Shown in pieces: positions 33,466-42,720 of a stretch of DNA of 64,000 nt. The position numbers and the translations under genes were made by a program. The notes below the pieces were generated by a model that was not told the origin of the DNA, ran no database searches, and was given only the letters and a program-made list of their open reading frames with translations. Position 1 is the first letter of the stretch. Every line of letters begins with the position of its first letter. The DNA lies in contig NZ_CAXLML010000179.1 in assembly GCF_964187505.1 (NCBI RefSeq), positions 1 through 64,000 on the forward strand. Direction: 5' to 3'. The stretch comes from Chordibacter forsetii. Lineage in GTDB: Bacteria > Verrucomicrobiota > Verrucomicrobiia > Opitutales > Seribacteraceae.

Positions 33466-35425
33466 CGACTCTTTGGTGTGCGTCTTCTACCAACCATGCC
33501 CCGATTGTTTCAAGGCTTTCCGATACAGACTTTTTAGTAGCCTCTAAATCAGTTGACCTTGGCTCAGCACAGCCAAACAGGTAATATTTTATCTTGGGCT
33601 CAGTACCACTTGGTCGAATCGCAATAGTAAAATCGTTATCGAGAGAAATTTGGATAAAATTTTGTTTTGGCAAAAGCTCTTCGTCTTCATCAATAAAACC
33701 TTCCTCTGAAAAATCCTTGTTTTTTGAAACCTTAAAGCTTTCCACCTTTTTTAAAGGATTTTTACGATAACTTTCTACCAATTTAGAAATCGTTGCACTT
33801 CCTTCCGCTCCTTCAAAATAAATATTTTCTGTTTTTTCCTGATGATAACCATATTTTTGGTAGATGGTATCGAGAAATTTTAAAGGGTTGGTTCCCGTTG
33901 AGTCCATGTATGCAAAGGCTTCAGCTATTGCCAAAGAAGATGCATTGCCATCTTTGTCACGAACTAGATCCAAGGGCAAATAACCATAGCTTTCTTCTGC
34001 AGCCAACACAGTACAGGTAGAATACCTTGATAGAATATCCATTCGAGTAAACAGTTCAGTACTATCAAAATCCAATCCTATCCCCTCCTCCTCCTGTATT
34101 CTAGTTTGAGCTTGCTCCTCATATTTTAGCATTTTTTGAGCCATCCACTTGAACCCAGTCGGTGTGTTTATACAGCGAACACCAAAGCCTGTTGCAATCT
34201 TAGTTACCAAGGGAGAGGTAACAAAAGTTTTAATGAGTGCAAAACCTTCTCCATTATCATCGCGTAAGATTTGCTGATGTTTAAGAGCCAGTAGTCGATA
34301 CTCAGCAAGTATACAAGCGACTTGGTTTCCGGTTAGGAAAGTAAAACTTCCTTTACTTTCTTCTACAGCAACTCCGATACGATCACAGTCTGGGTCACTC
34401 CCAAAGACATAAGGTGATTTTGTCTTTTTAGCTACTTTTATTCCAAGTAAAAGAGCTTCCGAGTTTTCAGGGTTAGGTGATTGAACAGTGGAAAAATTTG
34501 CATCCTCTTTACTTTGCTCATCGACCAAAGCAACTTGCACACCATGATCCCATAAAGCGGGTACAGACGATATGGCACCGGTACCATGAATTGGAGTAAA
34601 GACAATTTTAGGCGCGTTGGTTTTGAGTAAGTCGGGATTTAAGACAGCATCTTCCAGTGCTCCCTTGTAAGCCATATCGTCTTGTGTTGGTAAGACTGCT
34701 ACTTCTACACCTGTAAGTCCATCTTCTTGTAACCAATTCGAAACTTCAGATAAATTTATCCGGTTGTATTCCTCGACAACTCCATGGTCATGAGGAGGCA
34801 CCAATTGAGCACCATCACCAAAGTATGCTTTAAAGCCATTATCGTGAAAAGGGTTGTGGCTTGCAGTAATTACCACTCCGGCATGAGCATAACGATGACG
34901 AACAGTAAAACTTAATTGAGGGGTGGACCTTGGACCGTCAAACACCATAGCATAACCACCCATTTTAACCCATGCTTTAGATACAATTTCTGAAAATTTT
35001 GGAGAAAAATGACGGACATCATAAGCGACTACTAAACGTGGTTGTTCGAGAATTCCTCGTTGTTGCATCCATTTGTTTAAATAGTTGTAGAGTGCTTTCG
35101 TTGCACGGAGTAAGGTAAATTCATTTAAGGTATTGCTTCCCACGCAAGCATAAGCAGGTGTTTCTCCGTCTTTACTGGAACCCCTTTCTGTGGAGGTTAT
35201 AGTTTTTCCGATCGTACGCCCTCTCATTCCTCCAGTACCAAAAGCCAAATTTTGATGAAAACGATCATTAAGCTCTTCCCAATTATTGCTATTAATTAGC
35301 TCTTCCAATCCAAGGGATACCCATTCTGGGCAAGGATCTAAACTCAAAAATTCGTTTATATTTTGTTCAGTTGTTGCCAATAGATTTCCGTCTTTTACCG
35401 CGGTCTCTAATTTTTCTTTTATCAT
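33455..35425 (-). CDS. phosphosugar mutase (phosphoglucomutase/phosphomannomutase family)
   Basis: A 656-residue alpha-D-phosphohexomutase superfamily protein. The phosphoserine loop is TASHNP, the metal loop is GSDPDCDRIG, the sugar loop contains EESYGYLP, and the phosphate-binding loop near the C-terminus is RPSGTEPKIKYY. It would interconvert hexose-1- and hexose-6-phosphates (glucose, mannose or glucosamine types cannot be separated by eye). The length fits the longer PGM2-type group. It is the last gene of a four-gene minus-strand run with KdsD, an FtsB-like protein and a sugar-nucleotide pyrophosphorylase that could use its product. Confidence 0.9.
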   Translation of the reverse strand: MIKEKLETAVKDGNLLATTEQNINEFLSLDPCPEWVSLGLEELINSNNWEELNDRFHQNLAFGTGGMRGRTIGKTITSTERGSSKDGETPAYACVGSNTLNEFTLLRATKALYNYLNKWMQQRGILEQPRLVVAYDVRHFSPKFSEIVSKAWVKMGGYAMVFDGPRSTPQLSFTVRHRYAHAGVVITASHNPFHDNGFKAYFGDGAQLVPPHDHGVVEEYNRINLSEVSNWLQEDGLTGVEVAVLPTQDDMAYKGALEDAVLNPDLLKTNAPKIVFTPIHGTGAISSVPALWDHGVQVALVDEQSKEDANFSTVQSPNPENSEALLLGIKVAKKTKSPYVFGSDPDCDRIGVAVEESKGSFTFLTGNQVACILAEYRLLALKHQQILRDDNGEGFALIKTFVTSPLVTKIATGFGVRCINTPTGFKWMAQKMLKYEEQAQTRIQEEEGIGLDFDSTELFTRMDILSRYSTCTVLAAEESYGYLPLDLVRDKDGNASSLAIAEAFAYMDSTGTNPLKFLDTIYQKYGYHQEKTENIYFEGAEGSATISKLVESYRKNPLKKVESFKVSKNKDFSEEGFIDEDEELLPKQNFIQISLDNDFTIAIRPSGTEPKIKYYLFGCAEPRSTDLEATKKSVSESLETIGAWLVEDAHQRVGKK

Positions 35426-35447
35426 TGTAAGGTAATTATATATTAAA

Positions 35448-36875
35448 TTATTTAGTATTCTGTAATTCGATTAGGGCTGAGTCTTTTGAAAGCTTTTTTG
35501 GGTCTATAGGAAATTTAGATGTTTGTTCTAAAAAAAAAGGTAGAGTTGGTGCAAAAAGTGGTGAAATTTCGACCTTGTTTAATTTCCCAACCTCTCCAAG
35601 GACTTTTAACCATCGTTGATTTCGAGAAATTTGTAATTTTTCGGATGAAGCACGAGAATCTGATCCTGTCGGATTTTTAATAGGGCCAAACTCCTCCTTT
35701 CGATTTATCTCCATAAGTAAAGGATTATGTGCCAACGGCAGGGCATCAAAAACAAAAGTTTCTGCTTTTATAGCATTTGGTTTTTGAGGGTCAACTCGTG
35801 AGCCCTTATTATCTAAACAGCAAACTTTTTTGTGGGCTCCATGATATTTGAGTCCCTGTCTTTTGATTTTTTTTGAACCCGCAACTCTGTTAACAAAATT
35901 ACGCTCAAGTAAATGTATCGCAATGCTTCCAAGACCGAACCGCAAACTACCATTCTTTAGTTTTTCGCTAGATATTTGGGGAGGGATATCACTGTACTCC
36001 ATTACTTGAAGGGTTTCTCCAATTTGTACAAAAGTACCTACCCTTTCCTTGGGACTTAACTTCTTCACAGCCTTTGAGGACATCTCTGATCCACCAGCCT
36101 TATGAAGGCCAATAAAAGTTGGATCCATACAATATACCATCGGATTATCTACTTGAAAATAACTGATACAATCTATCTCTTCTTCCTCCATAAGCGCAAT
36201 GGAACCGGATTCGACAAGAGCCTTCAAACTTCCACCGTGCCCGTTTGGGCTCATAACCAATTGGTTCTTTTCTTGAAGCAACATTTTTCCATCCATACTG
36301 AATGCGGGCATCATGCCTTGTTGAAAAAAAGTTATTCTGTTTTTATCTAACCCAAAAAATTGGTTTCTTTCAAAATACTGTTTTGTTTGAGCATGGTTTT
36401 CATGGCTCGTCATGATAAACCACCTAGGGCATTTACCAAACCGTTTAGTAAAAAAAGATAAGCTCTCTGCGAAATGTTGAAACAGTGAATACTTTTTTAT
36501 GGGAGTACACGGAAAAGTACCCTTAGGTCCATTATATCCAAGGCGTGTGCCCTGCCCGCCCGCGACTGTAAATGCGGCAACCTTTCCTTTAGCTAGCATT
36601 TCTTCCCCGCTTTCATGCATTGAAACCAACGCTGAATCCAAGGGGTCAGTAGAATTTATTGCATTAGGGGGTTGAGGGTTGAGGGCAGGAGGGGTTGAGA
36701 AATTAATTTCTTCCCAAGCACCCTTGCATTCAAGGGGGTCAATTTTTATCAGTTGATCTAATAAAATGCTTCTTTCAGTTTTATTTAAATCATCCCAAAA
36801 CCTAAAGATTTGTTCTTGTCCGATTAAAGCGAACGAATCTTTTATTTTCTTTTCGTCTATTAAATTTGAACTCAA
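35448..36875 (-). CDS. UDP-sugar pyrophosphorylase, UAP1/UDPGP type
   Basis: A 475-residue UDPGP-family nucleotidyltransferase. The nucleotide-binding signature AGGQGTRLGYNGPKG is intact, followed by conserved helices of UDP-N-acetylglucosamine pyrophosphorylases (QVDNPMVYCMDPTFIG, SSKAVKKLSPKERVG). It would form UDP-GlcNAc or UDP-Glc from UTP and the sugar 1-phosphate. This eukaryotic-like UAP1 form is distinct from the usual bacterial GlmU. Translation seems to start at TTG 36875, since the next in-frame Met falls well inside the conserved region. It sits 9 bp after the FtsB-like gene and 22 bp before the phosphosugar mutase. Confidence 0.85.
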   Translation of the reverse strand: MSSNLIDEKKIKDSFALIGQEQIFRFWDDLNKTERSILLDQLIKIDPLECKGAWEEINFSTPPALNPQPPNAINSTDPLDSALVSMHESGEEMLAKGKVAAFTVAGGQGTRLGYNGPKGTFPCTPIKKYSLFQHFAESLSFFTKRFGKCPRWFIMTSHENHAQTKQYFERNQFFGLDKNRITFFQQGMMPAFSMDGKMLLQEKNQLVMSPNGHGGSLKALVESGSIALMEEEEIDCISYFQVDNPMVYCMDPTFIGLHKAGGSEMSSKAVKKLSPKERVGTFVQIGETLQVMEYSDIPPQISSEKLKNGSLRFGLGSIAIHLLERNFVNRVAGSKKIKRQGLKYHGAHKKVCCLDNKGSRVDPQKPNAIKAETFVFDALPLAHNPLLMEINRKEEFGPIKNPTGSDSRASSEKLQISRNQRWLKVLGEVGKLNKVEISPLFAPTLPFFLEQTSKFPIDPKKLSKDSALIELQNTK

Positions 36876-36884
36876 CTTATTAAA

Positions 36885-37178
36885 TTAATTTTTGTTTTCT
36901 GAAGGAAATCGATACAGCCATTCGTCGGGTTTTCCATAACCTAATTCTTTTTTTGCAACCTCATCCTGAAAATCAGGATTTCTCCGCAATCGATCCAAAA
37001 ACTCTTGGTGTCCACGTGCCTCTTCTTTTAGAACTTCTAGTTCTTTTTCTAAAACAGACTCACGGGTCTTCCAGTGTCTATACTCTTGAAATGTACGGTT
37101 TAATTGAAATGCAAGATATGCCAAGCATGTTAGCAAAAGAAGAAATAAAGTAAGGGGAAAAAGCTTTTTCTTGATCAT
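36885..37178 (-). CDS. FtsB/DivIC-like septum formation initiator
   Basis: A 97-residue single-span protein: a cytoplasmic Lys-rich start, a membrane helix (about 7-27), a coiled coil (about 30-65), then the short conserved end DEVAKKELGYGKPDEWLYRFP typical of FtsB/DivIC proteins. It would help assemble the FtsQ-FtsL-FtsB divisome subcomplex. It sits 6 bp after kdsD and 9 bp before the UDP-sugar pyrophosphorylase, in one operon. Confidence 0.85.
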   Translation of the reverse strand: MIKKKLFPLTLFLLLLTCLAYLAFQLNRTFQEYRHWKTRESVLEKELEVLKEEARGHQEFLDRLRRNPDFQDEVAKKELGYGKPDEWLYRFPSENKN

Positions 37179-37184
37179 CAGAAT

Positions 37185-38162
37185 TTAATTTCCAAGAATA
37201 TCATGTAAACGAATTAGACCCAACAATTTTAGGTCTATTGGATCGACCACAGGAAGTATTGATATTGGCGAAGGGTTTCTTTTTTCCATAGCACTTAGGG
37301 CATATCCAAGAGTTTCACCTGGAGAGATTGCTTGCGGTTGCTCCGTCATAATTTTACCAACCTTCTTATTAATTAAATCTTCAGTATTCTGAAGTGCCCT
37401 TCTTAAATCGCCATCTGTTACAATACCGACTAATTTTTCATTTTCCAAAACACATGCAGCCCCTAAAGGGTGTTTGGACATTTCAATAACTACTTCTTTA
37501 ATTCGAGTCTCTTTTGTAATTAAAGCCACTTTGTCTAATTTGTGAAAAACATCTTTAACACGAAGAATCAAATTTCTACCTAGTTGCCCAGCCGGATGCG
37601 TTTTTGCATATTCGTTTTTATCAAAATTTCTTCTTTTCATAAGAGCAGCTCCCAATGCATCTCCAAGTGCTGACGCTGCTATAAAGCTTGATGTTGGTAC
37701 AATGCCTAGGGGGTCCGCCTCCTCACAAACGGATGCATCAAGTAAAACATCCACTTTGTCTGCAAGAGGACTATTTATTTGACCAAGAATACCAATTATT
37801 TTTGCTCCTCGTGCTCTAAATACGGGCTCTAAATATATCAACTCTGGGGTTGTACCACTATTTGACAAATAAATAACTGGGTCGCCTTCTTGATGAATTC
37901 CCAAATCTCCATGCACTGCTTCAGATGGGTGGAGGTATGCGGTTGGTGAGCCTGTACTACAAAGCATTGCCGCCATTTTTTTACCCACATGTCCCGATTT
38001 CCCAATACCCGTAATAACAATTTTCCCGTGGGTTTCAAAAAGTATATCAATTGATTTGCAAAACGCATCAGAATGCAGACGATTCGCTATTTCCTGTATA
38101 GCGATGGCTTCTTTTCGTAGAACAGTCTTAGCTTCTTCCAGTTCTTGTTCGGAATTTTGCAT
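37185..38162 (-). CDS. kdsD: arabinose-5-phosphate isomerase (KdsD/KpsF/GutQ family)
   Basis: A 325-residue protein with an N-terminal SIS domain (GIGKSGHVGKKMAAMLCSTG, then LHPSEAVHGDLG) and two C-terminal CBS domains (about 205-325). It converts ribulose 5-phosphate to arabinose 5-phosphate, the first step of Kdo synthesis for lipopolysaccharide. This supports a Gram-negative outer membrane. It is the first gene of the envelope operon. No recognised Kdo gene other than this one is in the window. Confidence 0.93.
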   Translation of the reverse strand: MQNSEQELEEAKTVLRKEAIAIQEIANRLHSDAFCKSIDILFETHGKIVITGIGKSGHVGKKMAAMLCSTGSPTAYLHPSEAVHGDLGIHQEGDPVIYLSNSGTTPELIYLEPVFRARGAKIIGILGQINSPLADKVDVLLDASVCEEADPLGIVPTSSFIAASALGDALGAALMKRRNFDKNEYAKTHPAGQLGRNLILRVKDVFHKLDKVALITKETRIKEVVIEMSKHPLGAACVLENEKLVGIVTDGDLRRALQNTEDLINKKVGKIMTEQPQAISPGETLGYALSAMEKRNPSPISILPVVDPIDLKLLGLIRLHDILGN

Positions 38163-38279
38163 AATTTTATTTACTTGTATATCATGAGACTGAGTTTCGA
38201 GAAGGATTAAATCCGTTCAACCTAATCCATTTTTACAGTTGAAATTGCTCAGCCTCTTCCGAAAGATCAAAACAATACA

Positions 38280-38633
38280 ATGAGACAAGTTACTTTTTCC
38301 ACACAAAGCCTGGATGCTATGTCCGGGTTATCACAAAACGAACAACTTGTTTTAGTTGAAAAATTAAGTTCTCTTTCTACAGATATCTTAACAAATAAGA
38401 ATGAGAATGTAAGCAGGTTTAGCCGCAAAGGTATGACTTACCACAGAATAAGAATTGATGATTTAAGAATTTACTTTGAACAGAATGGACCTGCTCTTCA
38501 CTGCCAATTCATTTTGGAAAAAAATTCTTTTCAGGATTTTATGGTCCGTTGTAATCTACCATCTTCAGATGAATCAGTTGTAGAAAATCATCAAAGTTTT
38601 TGGGATTATTTAGAATCAATAAGAAAGAAATAA
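38280..38633 (+). CDS. small RelE/ParE-like fold protein, function unknown
   Basis: A 117-residue protein. The centre (FSRKGMTYHRIRIDDLRIYFE, then LHCQFILEKNSFQDF) resembles the beta-sheet core of RelE/ParE-type proteins. No antitoxin gene lies beside it, so a free toxin role is doubtful, and a housekeeping RNA-related or clamp-related role is possible given its place upstream of dnaN. It is divergent from kdsD across 117 bp and 241 bp upstream of dnaN. The family assignment is tentative. Confidence 0.6.
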   Translation: MRQVTFSTQSLDAMSGLSQNEQLVLVEKLSSLSTDILTNKNENVSRFSRKGMTYHRIRIDDLRIYFEQNGPALHCQFILEKNSFQDFMVRCNLPSSDESVVENHQSFWDYLESIRKK

Positions 38634-38874
38634 AAACCACATAACTTGTTTTTCAATTGTTGATTAATCTATTTTTGTCCACATAAACGAATTTTTTCTT
38701 TCTTATTGGTCAAACTATGCACATAAAAATATCACTTAAAGCCTTGATGAATAAATTTTTGTGTAATTGTTAAACTTATTCAGGTACTATAATATAAATA
38801 GGTTTTTATCTTTTAAATCTATCTTTAATAATTAAAGATTGTTTAAAACCTCATTAATCTTCAAAACAATTCCA
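38634..38874. other. AT-rich intergenic region upstream of dnaN with DnaA-box-like sites
   Basis: A 241 bp gap of very high AT content. It contains TTGTCCACA at 38675-38683 and CTATGCACA at 38715-38723, each one mismatch from the DnaA-box consensus TTWTNCACA, both on the plus strand and about 40 bp apart. A weak reversed match lies near 38760. The dnaN promoter is probably in the same gap. The region could be part of a replication origin or just a DnaA-regulated dnaN promoter; neither is proven. Confidence 0.35.
38767..38793 (+). promoter_or_regulatory. candidate dnaN promoter
   Basis: TTGTTA (38767-38772) and a consensus TATAAT (38788-38793) are separated by 15 bases, shorter than the usual 17. 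The -10 hexamer is good and the spacing is poor. A transcript from here would have a leader of about 75 bases before ATG 38875. Confidence 0.35.
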
Positions 38875-40014
38875 ATGAAGTTCAAAATAAATCGAGATCA
38901 CTTCAGTGCAGGTCTTCAACTAGTTTCCAGTGTGGTAGGTTCACGAAAAACCATGCCTATACTCCAGAATGTATTAATCGAGGCCAAAGAGGACTCAGTT
39001 TCACTATCCACAACCAACCTAGATCTTGGTATGAAGTGTTCAATTGTCGCAACCATTGAAGAGGTTGGTTCAGTTACTTTACCGGTCAAAGAACTGGGAA
39101 GAATTATTAGAGAACTTGCAGACATGGAGGTAAATGTTACTTCTACCGGAACTCCGAAAGCAACTATCTCTACCAGAGGATCAATATTCAATATTATTGG
39201 AATGGATAGTAAGGAATTCCCCCCTCTTCCTGAACTTGAAAACAGTAAAAATTTTACCTTAGCAAAAGATGAGTTAACATCTATGCTGAAAAGTGTTTCT
39301 TATGCTCAGTCAGTAAACGAAGAGCGTTACATGCTTAAAGGAGTATTTTTTCAGATCAATGAAACTGATATTTCCCTTGTTGCAACAGATGGAAGGAGAT
39401 TGGCGGTAACGAGTAAACAAGAAAAAAGGAAGGCAGAAAATAAAGGAGAATTTATCTTGCCTTCATTAACTGTAGCTGAGCTCGAAAGATTACCAGGAGT
39501 TGCGAAGAACATAGAATTAAATTTTACAGACCGTCAAGTTTCACTAAAAATGGATGTTTCTCAGGGAAATAAAGAAACCAATGGTTTTCATGATTCAATT
39601 TATTTGGTTTCTAAAGTGGTGGAAGGAAAGTATCCAAACTTTAATCAAGTGATTCCAAAGGATGATTTTAACCAAGCAATTATTGAAAGAGAATTAATGC
39701 TTGAATGCGTAAATCGAGCGGCATTAGTTTCAGATGAGAAAGTTACTTTACGGGTGAAACCAAATGAAATGGAAATTTTTGGTCAAAGTACACTTGGAGA
39801 TGCTAGTGAATCTATGAGTATAGAGTACAGTGGGCCTGACTCTGTTGTTTCTTTTAACCCAAAATTTCTTTTGGATCCTCTTAAATCAATAGCAAGTGAT
39901 AAAGTAATCTTTGAATTTAGAGATGATATGAGTCCGGGAGTTTTTAAGGTTAAACCTGATAACTCAGAAGGAAATGATTTCCTTTGTGTGGTTATGCCAA
40001 TTCGAACTGATTAA
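38875..40014 (+). CDS. dnaN: DNA polymerase III sliding clamp, beta subunit
   Basis: About 379 residues in the three-domain clamp fold, the normal length. Family motifs include VLIEAKEDSVSLSTTNLDLG in domain 1, ATDGRRLAVTSKQ in domain 2 and the conserved C-terminus CVVMPIRTD, which forms part of the partner-binding cleft. I chose ATG 38875 because an in-frame TTG at 38839 would add twelve residues with no family match. dnaA is not adjacent. It stands alone, facing the convergent KamA gene. Confidence 0.95.
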   Translation: MKFKINRDHFSAGLQLVSSVVGSRKTMPILQNVLIEAKEDSVSLSTTNLDLGMKCSIVATIEEVGSVTLPVKELGRIIRELADMEVNVTSTGTPKATISTRGSIFNIIGMDSKEFPPLPELENSKNFTLAKDELTSMLKSVSYAQSVNEERYMLKGVFFQINETDISLVATDGRRLAVTSKQEKRKAENKGEFILPSLTVAELERLPGVAKNIELNFTDRQVSLKMDVSQGNKETNGFHDSIYLVSKVVEGKYPNFNQVIPKDDFNQAIIERELMLECVNRAALVSDEKVTLRVKPNEMEIFGQSTLGDASESMSIEYSGPDSVVSFNPKFLLDPLKSIASDKVIFEFRDDMSPGVFKVKPDNSEGNDFLCVVMPIRTD

Positions 40015-40029
40015 GCTTTAAAAAACACA

Positions 40030-41160
40030 CTAGTCGGAAGGATATTCAAAAGTTTTTCCTTCAAAGTTTTTTAAAATCCATAATCCATTATCGGATTTTT
40101 CAACATAATTTGGATTGATCGGAATTTTTCCACCTCCACCAGGTGCATCAATAACAAATTGTGGAATTGCATAGCCCGTAGTTGAACCGCGAAGTTCCCG
40201 AATTATTTCTATGCCTTTAGTAACTGAAGTTCTTAGATGCGAACTACCAGGTACAAGATCACATTGATATAAATAATAAGGCTTAACCTTCATTATTAAT
40301 AATCTATGAATTAAACTTTTCATAGTTTTTGCATCATCATTTACCCCCTTAAGTAAGACTGATTGATTACCGAGAGGTATGCCATTTGATGCGAGTTGAT
40401 GGCAGGCATCTTTTAGTTCCTTGGTACACTCTTTCGGGTGATTAACATGAATACTCATCCATAAATTTGGGTGAGACCTTAAAGATTTTAATAATGAAGG
40501 TGTTATCCGCTGGGGTAGAAATATAGGTAAACGAGAACCAATTCTTACAAATTCTACATGAGAAATTGAAGCTAGTTCTGATAAAAGATAAGAAATTTTT
40601 TGATCTGAAAGAAGAAGCGGGTCGCCTCCGCTAAGCAAAACATCACGAATTGAAGTATTAGACCTAATATATTCTAAACAATTTTCAAAGTTAGGGTGAA
40701 ACCCATACCCTTGAGCATTAGATACAAGCCTGCTACGAGTACAATACCTACAATAAGACCCACACCGGTCAGTTACCAAAAATAGAACCCTATCAGGGTA
40801 GCGATGAACTAAACCAGGTGTGACCATAGAACTTTCTTCGCCGACAGGGTCGGTATCTTCCCAAGACTCAGTAACACCCTCAGATTTGTTTGGAATAACT
40901 TGTTTACGTATTGGACAGTTCAAATCAACTGGATCAATCAAATTAAAGAAATGGGGCGTTACGGAAACCATGAGTTTATCTTTCGCAATACTCAGGCCAG
41001 CTGATTCATCATCGCTAATGGATATAAATTCTTCCATTTGGCCCTTTTTAGATAAGCGGTTTTGCATTTGCCACCTCCAGTCATTCCAATCACCACTAGA
41101 AACAGTATTCCAGTGACCTTGGCCGCAATGCCAAGAATCCAAGATGTCATTAGGGTGCAT
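40030..41160 (-). CDS. KamA-family radical SAM lysine 2,3-aminomutase-like protein
   Basis: A 376-residue radical SAM protein with the cluster motif CGSYCRYCTR (CX3CX2C) and the glycine-rich GGDPLLLSD. The C-terminal motif DAPGGGGKIPINPNYV is typical of lysine 2,3-aminomutases, which need SAM, a 4Fe-4S cluster and PLP. The PLP lysine is probably the K of GGGGKIP. It may make beta-lysine for osmoprotection, or act like EpmB on lysine for EF-P; the operon gives no clue because it stands alone. Confidence is high for the family and moderate for the reaction. Confidence 0.85.
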   Translation of the reverse strand: MHPNDILDSWHCGQGHWNTVSSGDWNDWRWQMQNRLSKKGQMEEFISISDDESAGLSIAKDKLMVSVTPHFFNLIDPVDLNCPIRKQVIPNKSEGVTESWEDTDPVGEESSMVTPGLVHRYPDRVLFLVTDRCGSYCRYCTRSRLVSNAQGYGFHPNFENCLEYIRSNTSIRDVLLSGGDPLLLSDQKISYLLSELASISHVEFVRIGSRLPIFLPQRITPSLLKSLRSHPNLWMSIHVNHPKECTKELKDACHQLASNGIPLGNQSVLLKGVNDDAKTMKSLIHRLLIMKVKPYYLYQCDLVPGSSHLRTSVTKGIEIIRELRGSTTGYAIPQFVIDAPGGGGKIPINPNYVEKSDNGLWILKNFEGKTFEYPSD

Positions 41161-41241
41161 AATTTTTAAACTATAAGTTTATTCTTAATTAAAAAAGGGG
41201 CAACAAAGTTAATATAAAGGGATTATTGAAATTTGTTAAAT

Positions 41242-42720
41242 CTATGACCTTAAGAGAATGAACAACGCAAAACAGGCATAATAAGAAGAAACTAAGAAAA
41301 AACGTATTCTCCAATTAAATTTAAACATAAAAGATAATAATAAAACAATAAATAGTACAATATGGAAAACATTGTTTATACCAGAATGACTTTCGGTTTG
41401 ATTAGGAAAAAAAGTATTTAGGAAACTGCAATAATCAATAATTTGATAAATCAAAAGAAAAGACATTTCATGAAAAGTTTGAAAAAAATTACAATTAAAT
41501 ATTAATAGAATAAAAAAATGAAAAATATTCAAAGTATAATATATTGATACAAATGGTATAATTAGTAAATTTGCAATCAATGACATATATGAAAAATAAT
41601 TAAAATAATCAAAAACCAATAAAGCTGATCCAGTACTTGCAGCTAGTGTTATAATAGGATATAAAGTTATTTTTTTAAGTATTTTATTTTGTATAGAGTA
41701 ATCTCGAATGAGGAATAATATAAATAGTACAACTGTAAATGATAATTGACAACTTAAAGAATATATAACACTAGGAAATGATATCAGTATTAACAAACAA
41801 GAGATACAAAACACAGTTATACCCTTTTGGCGACCTATTGCGACTTTTGATATTTCATAGACGGTAATCATTAAAAATGCACGAATTCCAGATTCTGGAA
41901 AATTAATAAAAAATAGATATGTAAAGCAGCAAATAAGCTTTATGCTTACAACGGTGATGAGAAAATTTGAAAAAGGTTTGGTTAATAAAGTTAAAAGTAG
42001 GTAAAAGAACCCTACATGAAGACCACTGACAGCAAATAAATGCATAGTTCCAGTAATCCCTGCCTTTTTAAGGAGATCTGAACTCAAGAACTCCTTGGAT
42101 CCACTTAACATTGCCCACCCAAAGCTACCAGCGTTTGTTTGAAGCGTATTTTTTAATTTTTTCTGATTTTTGTAACTTAGTTTTTGAAAAGGACTATCTA
42201 TATCATTTATTACCCTAAATCCTTTAACCATAATTTCATCTTCACTCAGATAATATTCATCAATATTTACAATAATCGAAATTGGTTTTAGTCTTTTAAT
42301 TCTTTTATATTTAAAATCTTTTATAATATAAATATTCTTACCTTTAAGTAAATGATTACTTGGAATTGATTTATTTATTTTACCTGTTAAAAAATCACAT
42401 CTGTAATTGCTATTAGAAAAGTAATCAAATGTAACATTTAATATATACTCTTTTTTAAAATTACTTTGATTATAATCAATAATTTCTTTATTTCTAATAT
42501 TAATAAAAGTAAAATTAAGAACAATAATTATAAATCCAAATATTATACTCTTCTTTCTTAAATGAGTATTTTCTTTATTCAAGCATTTTGACCAAATAAT
42601 AAAAGTTATTGTATTTAAGATCAATATATATGTTATACCATGATGTTTTATTAGTATCAGTAAAACAGCATAAATTAACATTATAACTAATAAAAACTCA
42701 CTTGTAACTTTAGTTTTCAT
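41242..42720 (-). CDS. comEC: ComEC/Rec2-type competence membrane channel protein, short form
   Basis: A 492-residue protein with about ten membrane helices. The ComEC domain signature is visible: GSKEFLSSDLLKKAGITGTMHLFAVSGLHVG, shortened here to its key parts SGLHVGFF and AGITGTMH. A Competence-domain core and a small N-terminal OB-like region are present. The C-terminal metallo-beta-lactamase-like domain of full ComEC (about 750 residues) is absent. It would form the inner-membrane channel for single-stranded DNA uptake. The gene is strikingly AT-rich compared with its neighbours. Its ATG (42720-42718) overlaps the divergent rhomboid ATG. Confidence 0.8.
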   Translation of the reverse strand: MKTKVTSEFLLVIMLIYAVLLILIKHHGITYILILNTITFIIWSKCLNKENTHLRKKSIIFGFIIIVLNFTFINIRNKEIIDYNQSNFKKEYILNVTFDYFSNSNYRCDFLTGKINKSIPSNHLLKGKNIYIIKDFKYKRIKRLKPISIIVNIDEYYLSEDEIMVKGFRVINDIDSPFQKLSYKNQKKLKNTLQTNAGSFGWAMLSGSKEFLSSDLLKKAGITGTMHLFAVSGLHVGFFYLLLTLLTKPFSNFLITVVSIKLICCFTYLFFINFPESGIRAFLMITVYEISKVAIGRQKGITVFCISCLLILISFPSVIYSLSCQLSFTVVLFILFLIRDYSIQNKILKKITLYPIITLAASTGSALLVFDYFNYFSYMSLIANLLIIPFVSIYYTLNIFHFFILLIFNCNFFQTFHEMSFLLIYQIIDYCSFLNTFFPNQTESHSGINNVFHIVLFIVLLLSFMFKFNWRIRFFLVSSYYACFALFILLRS

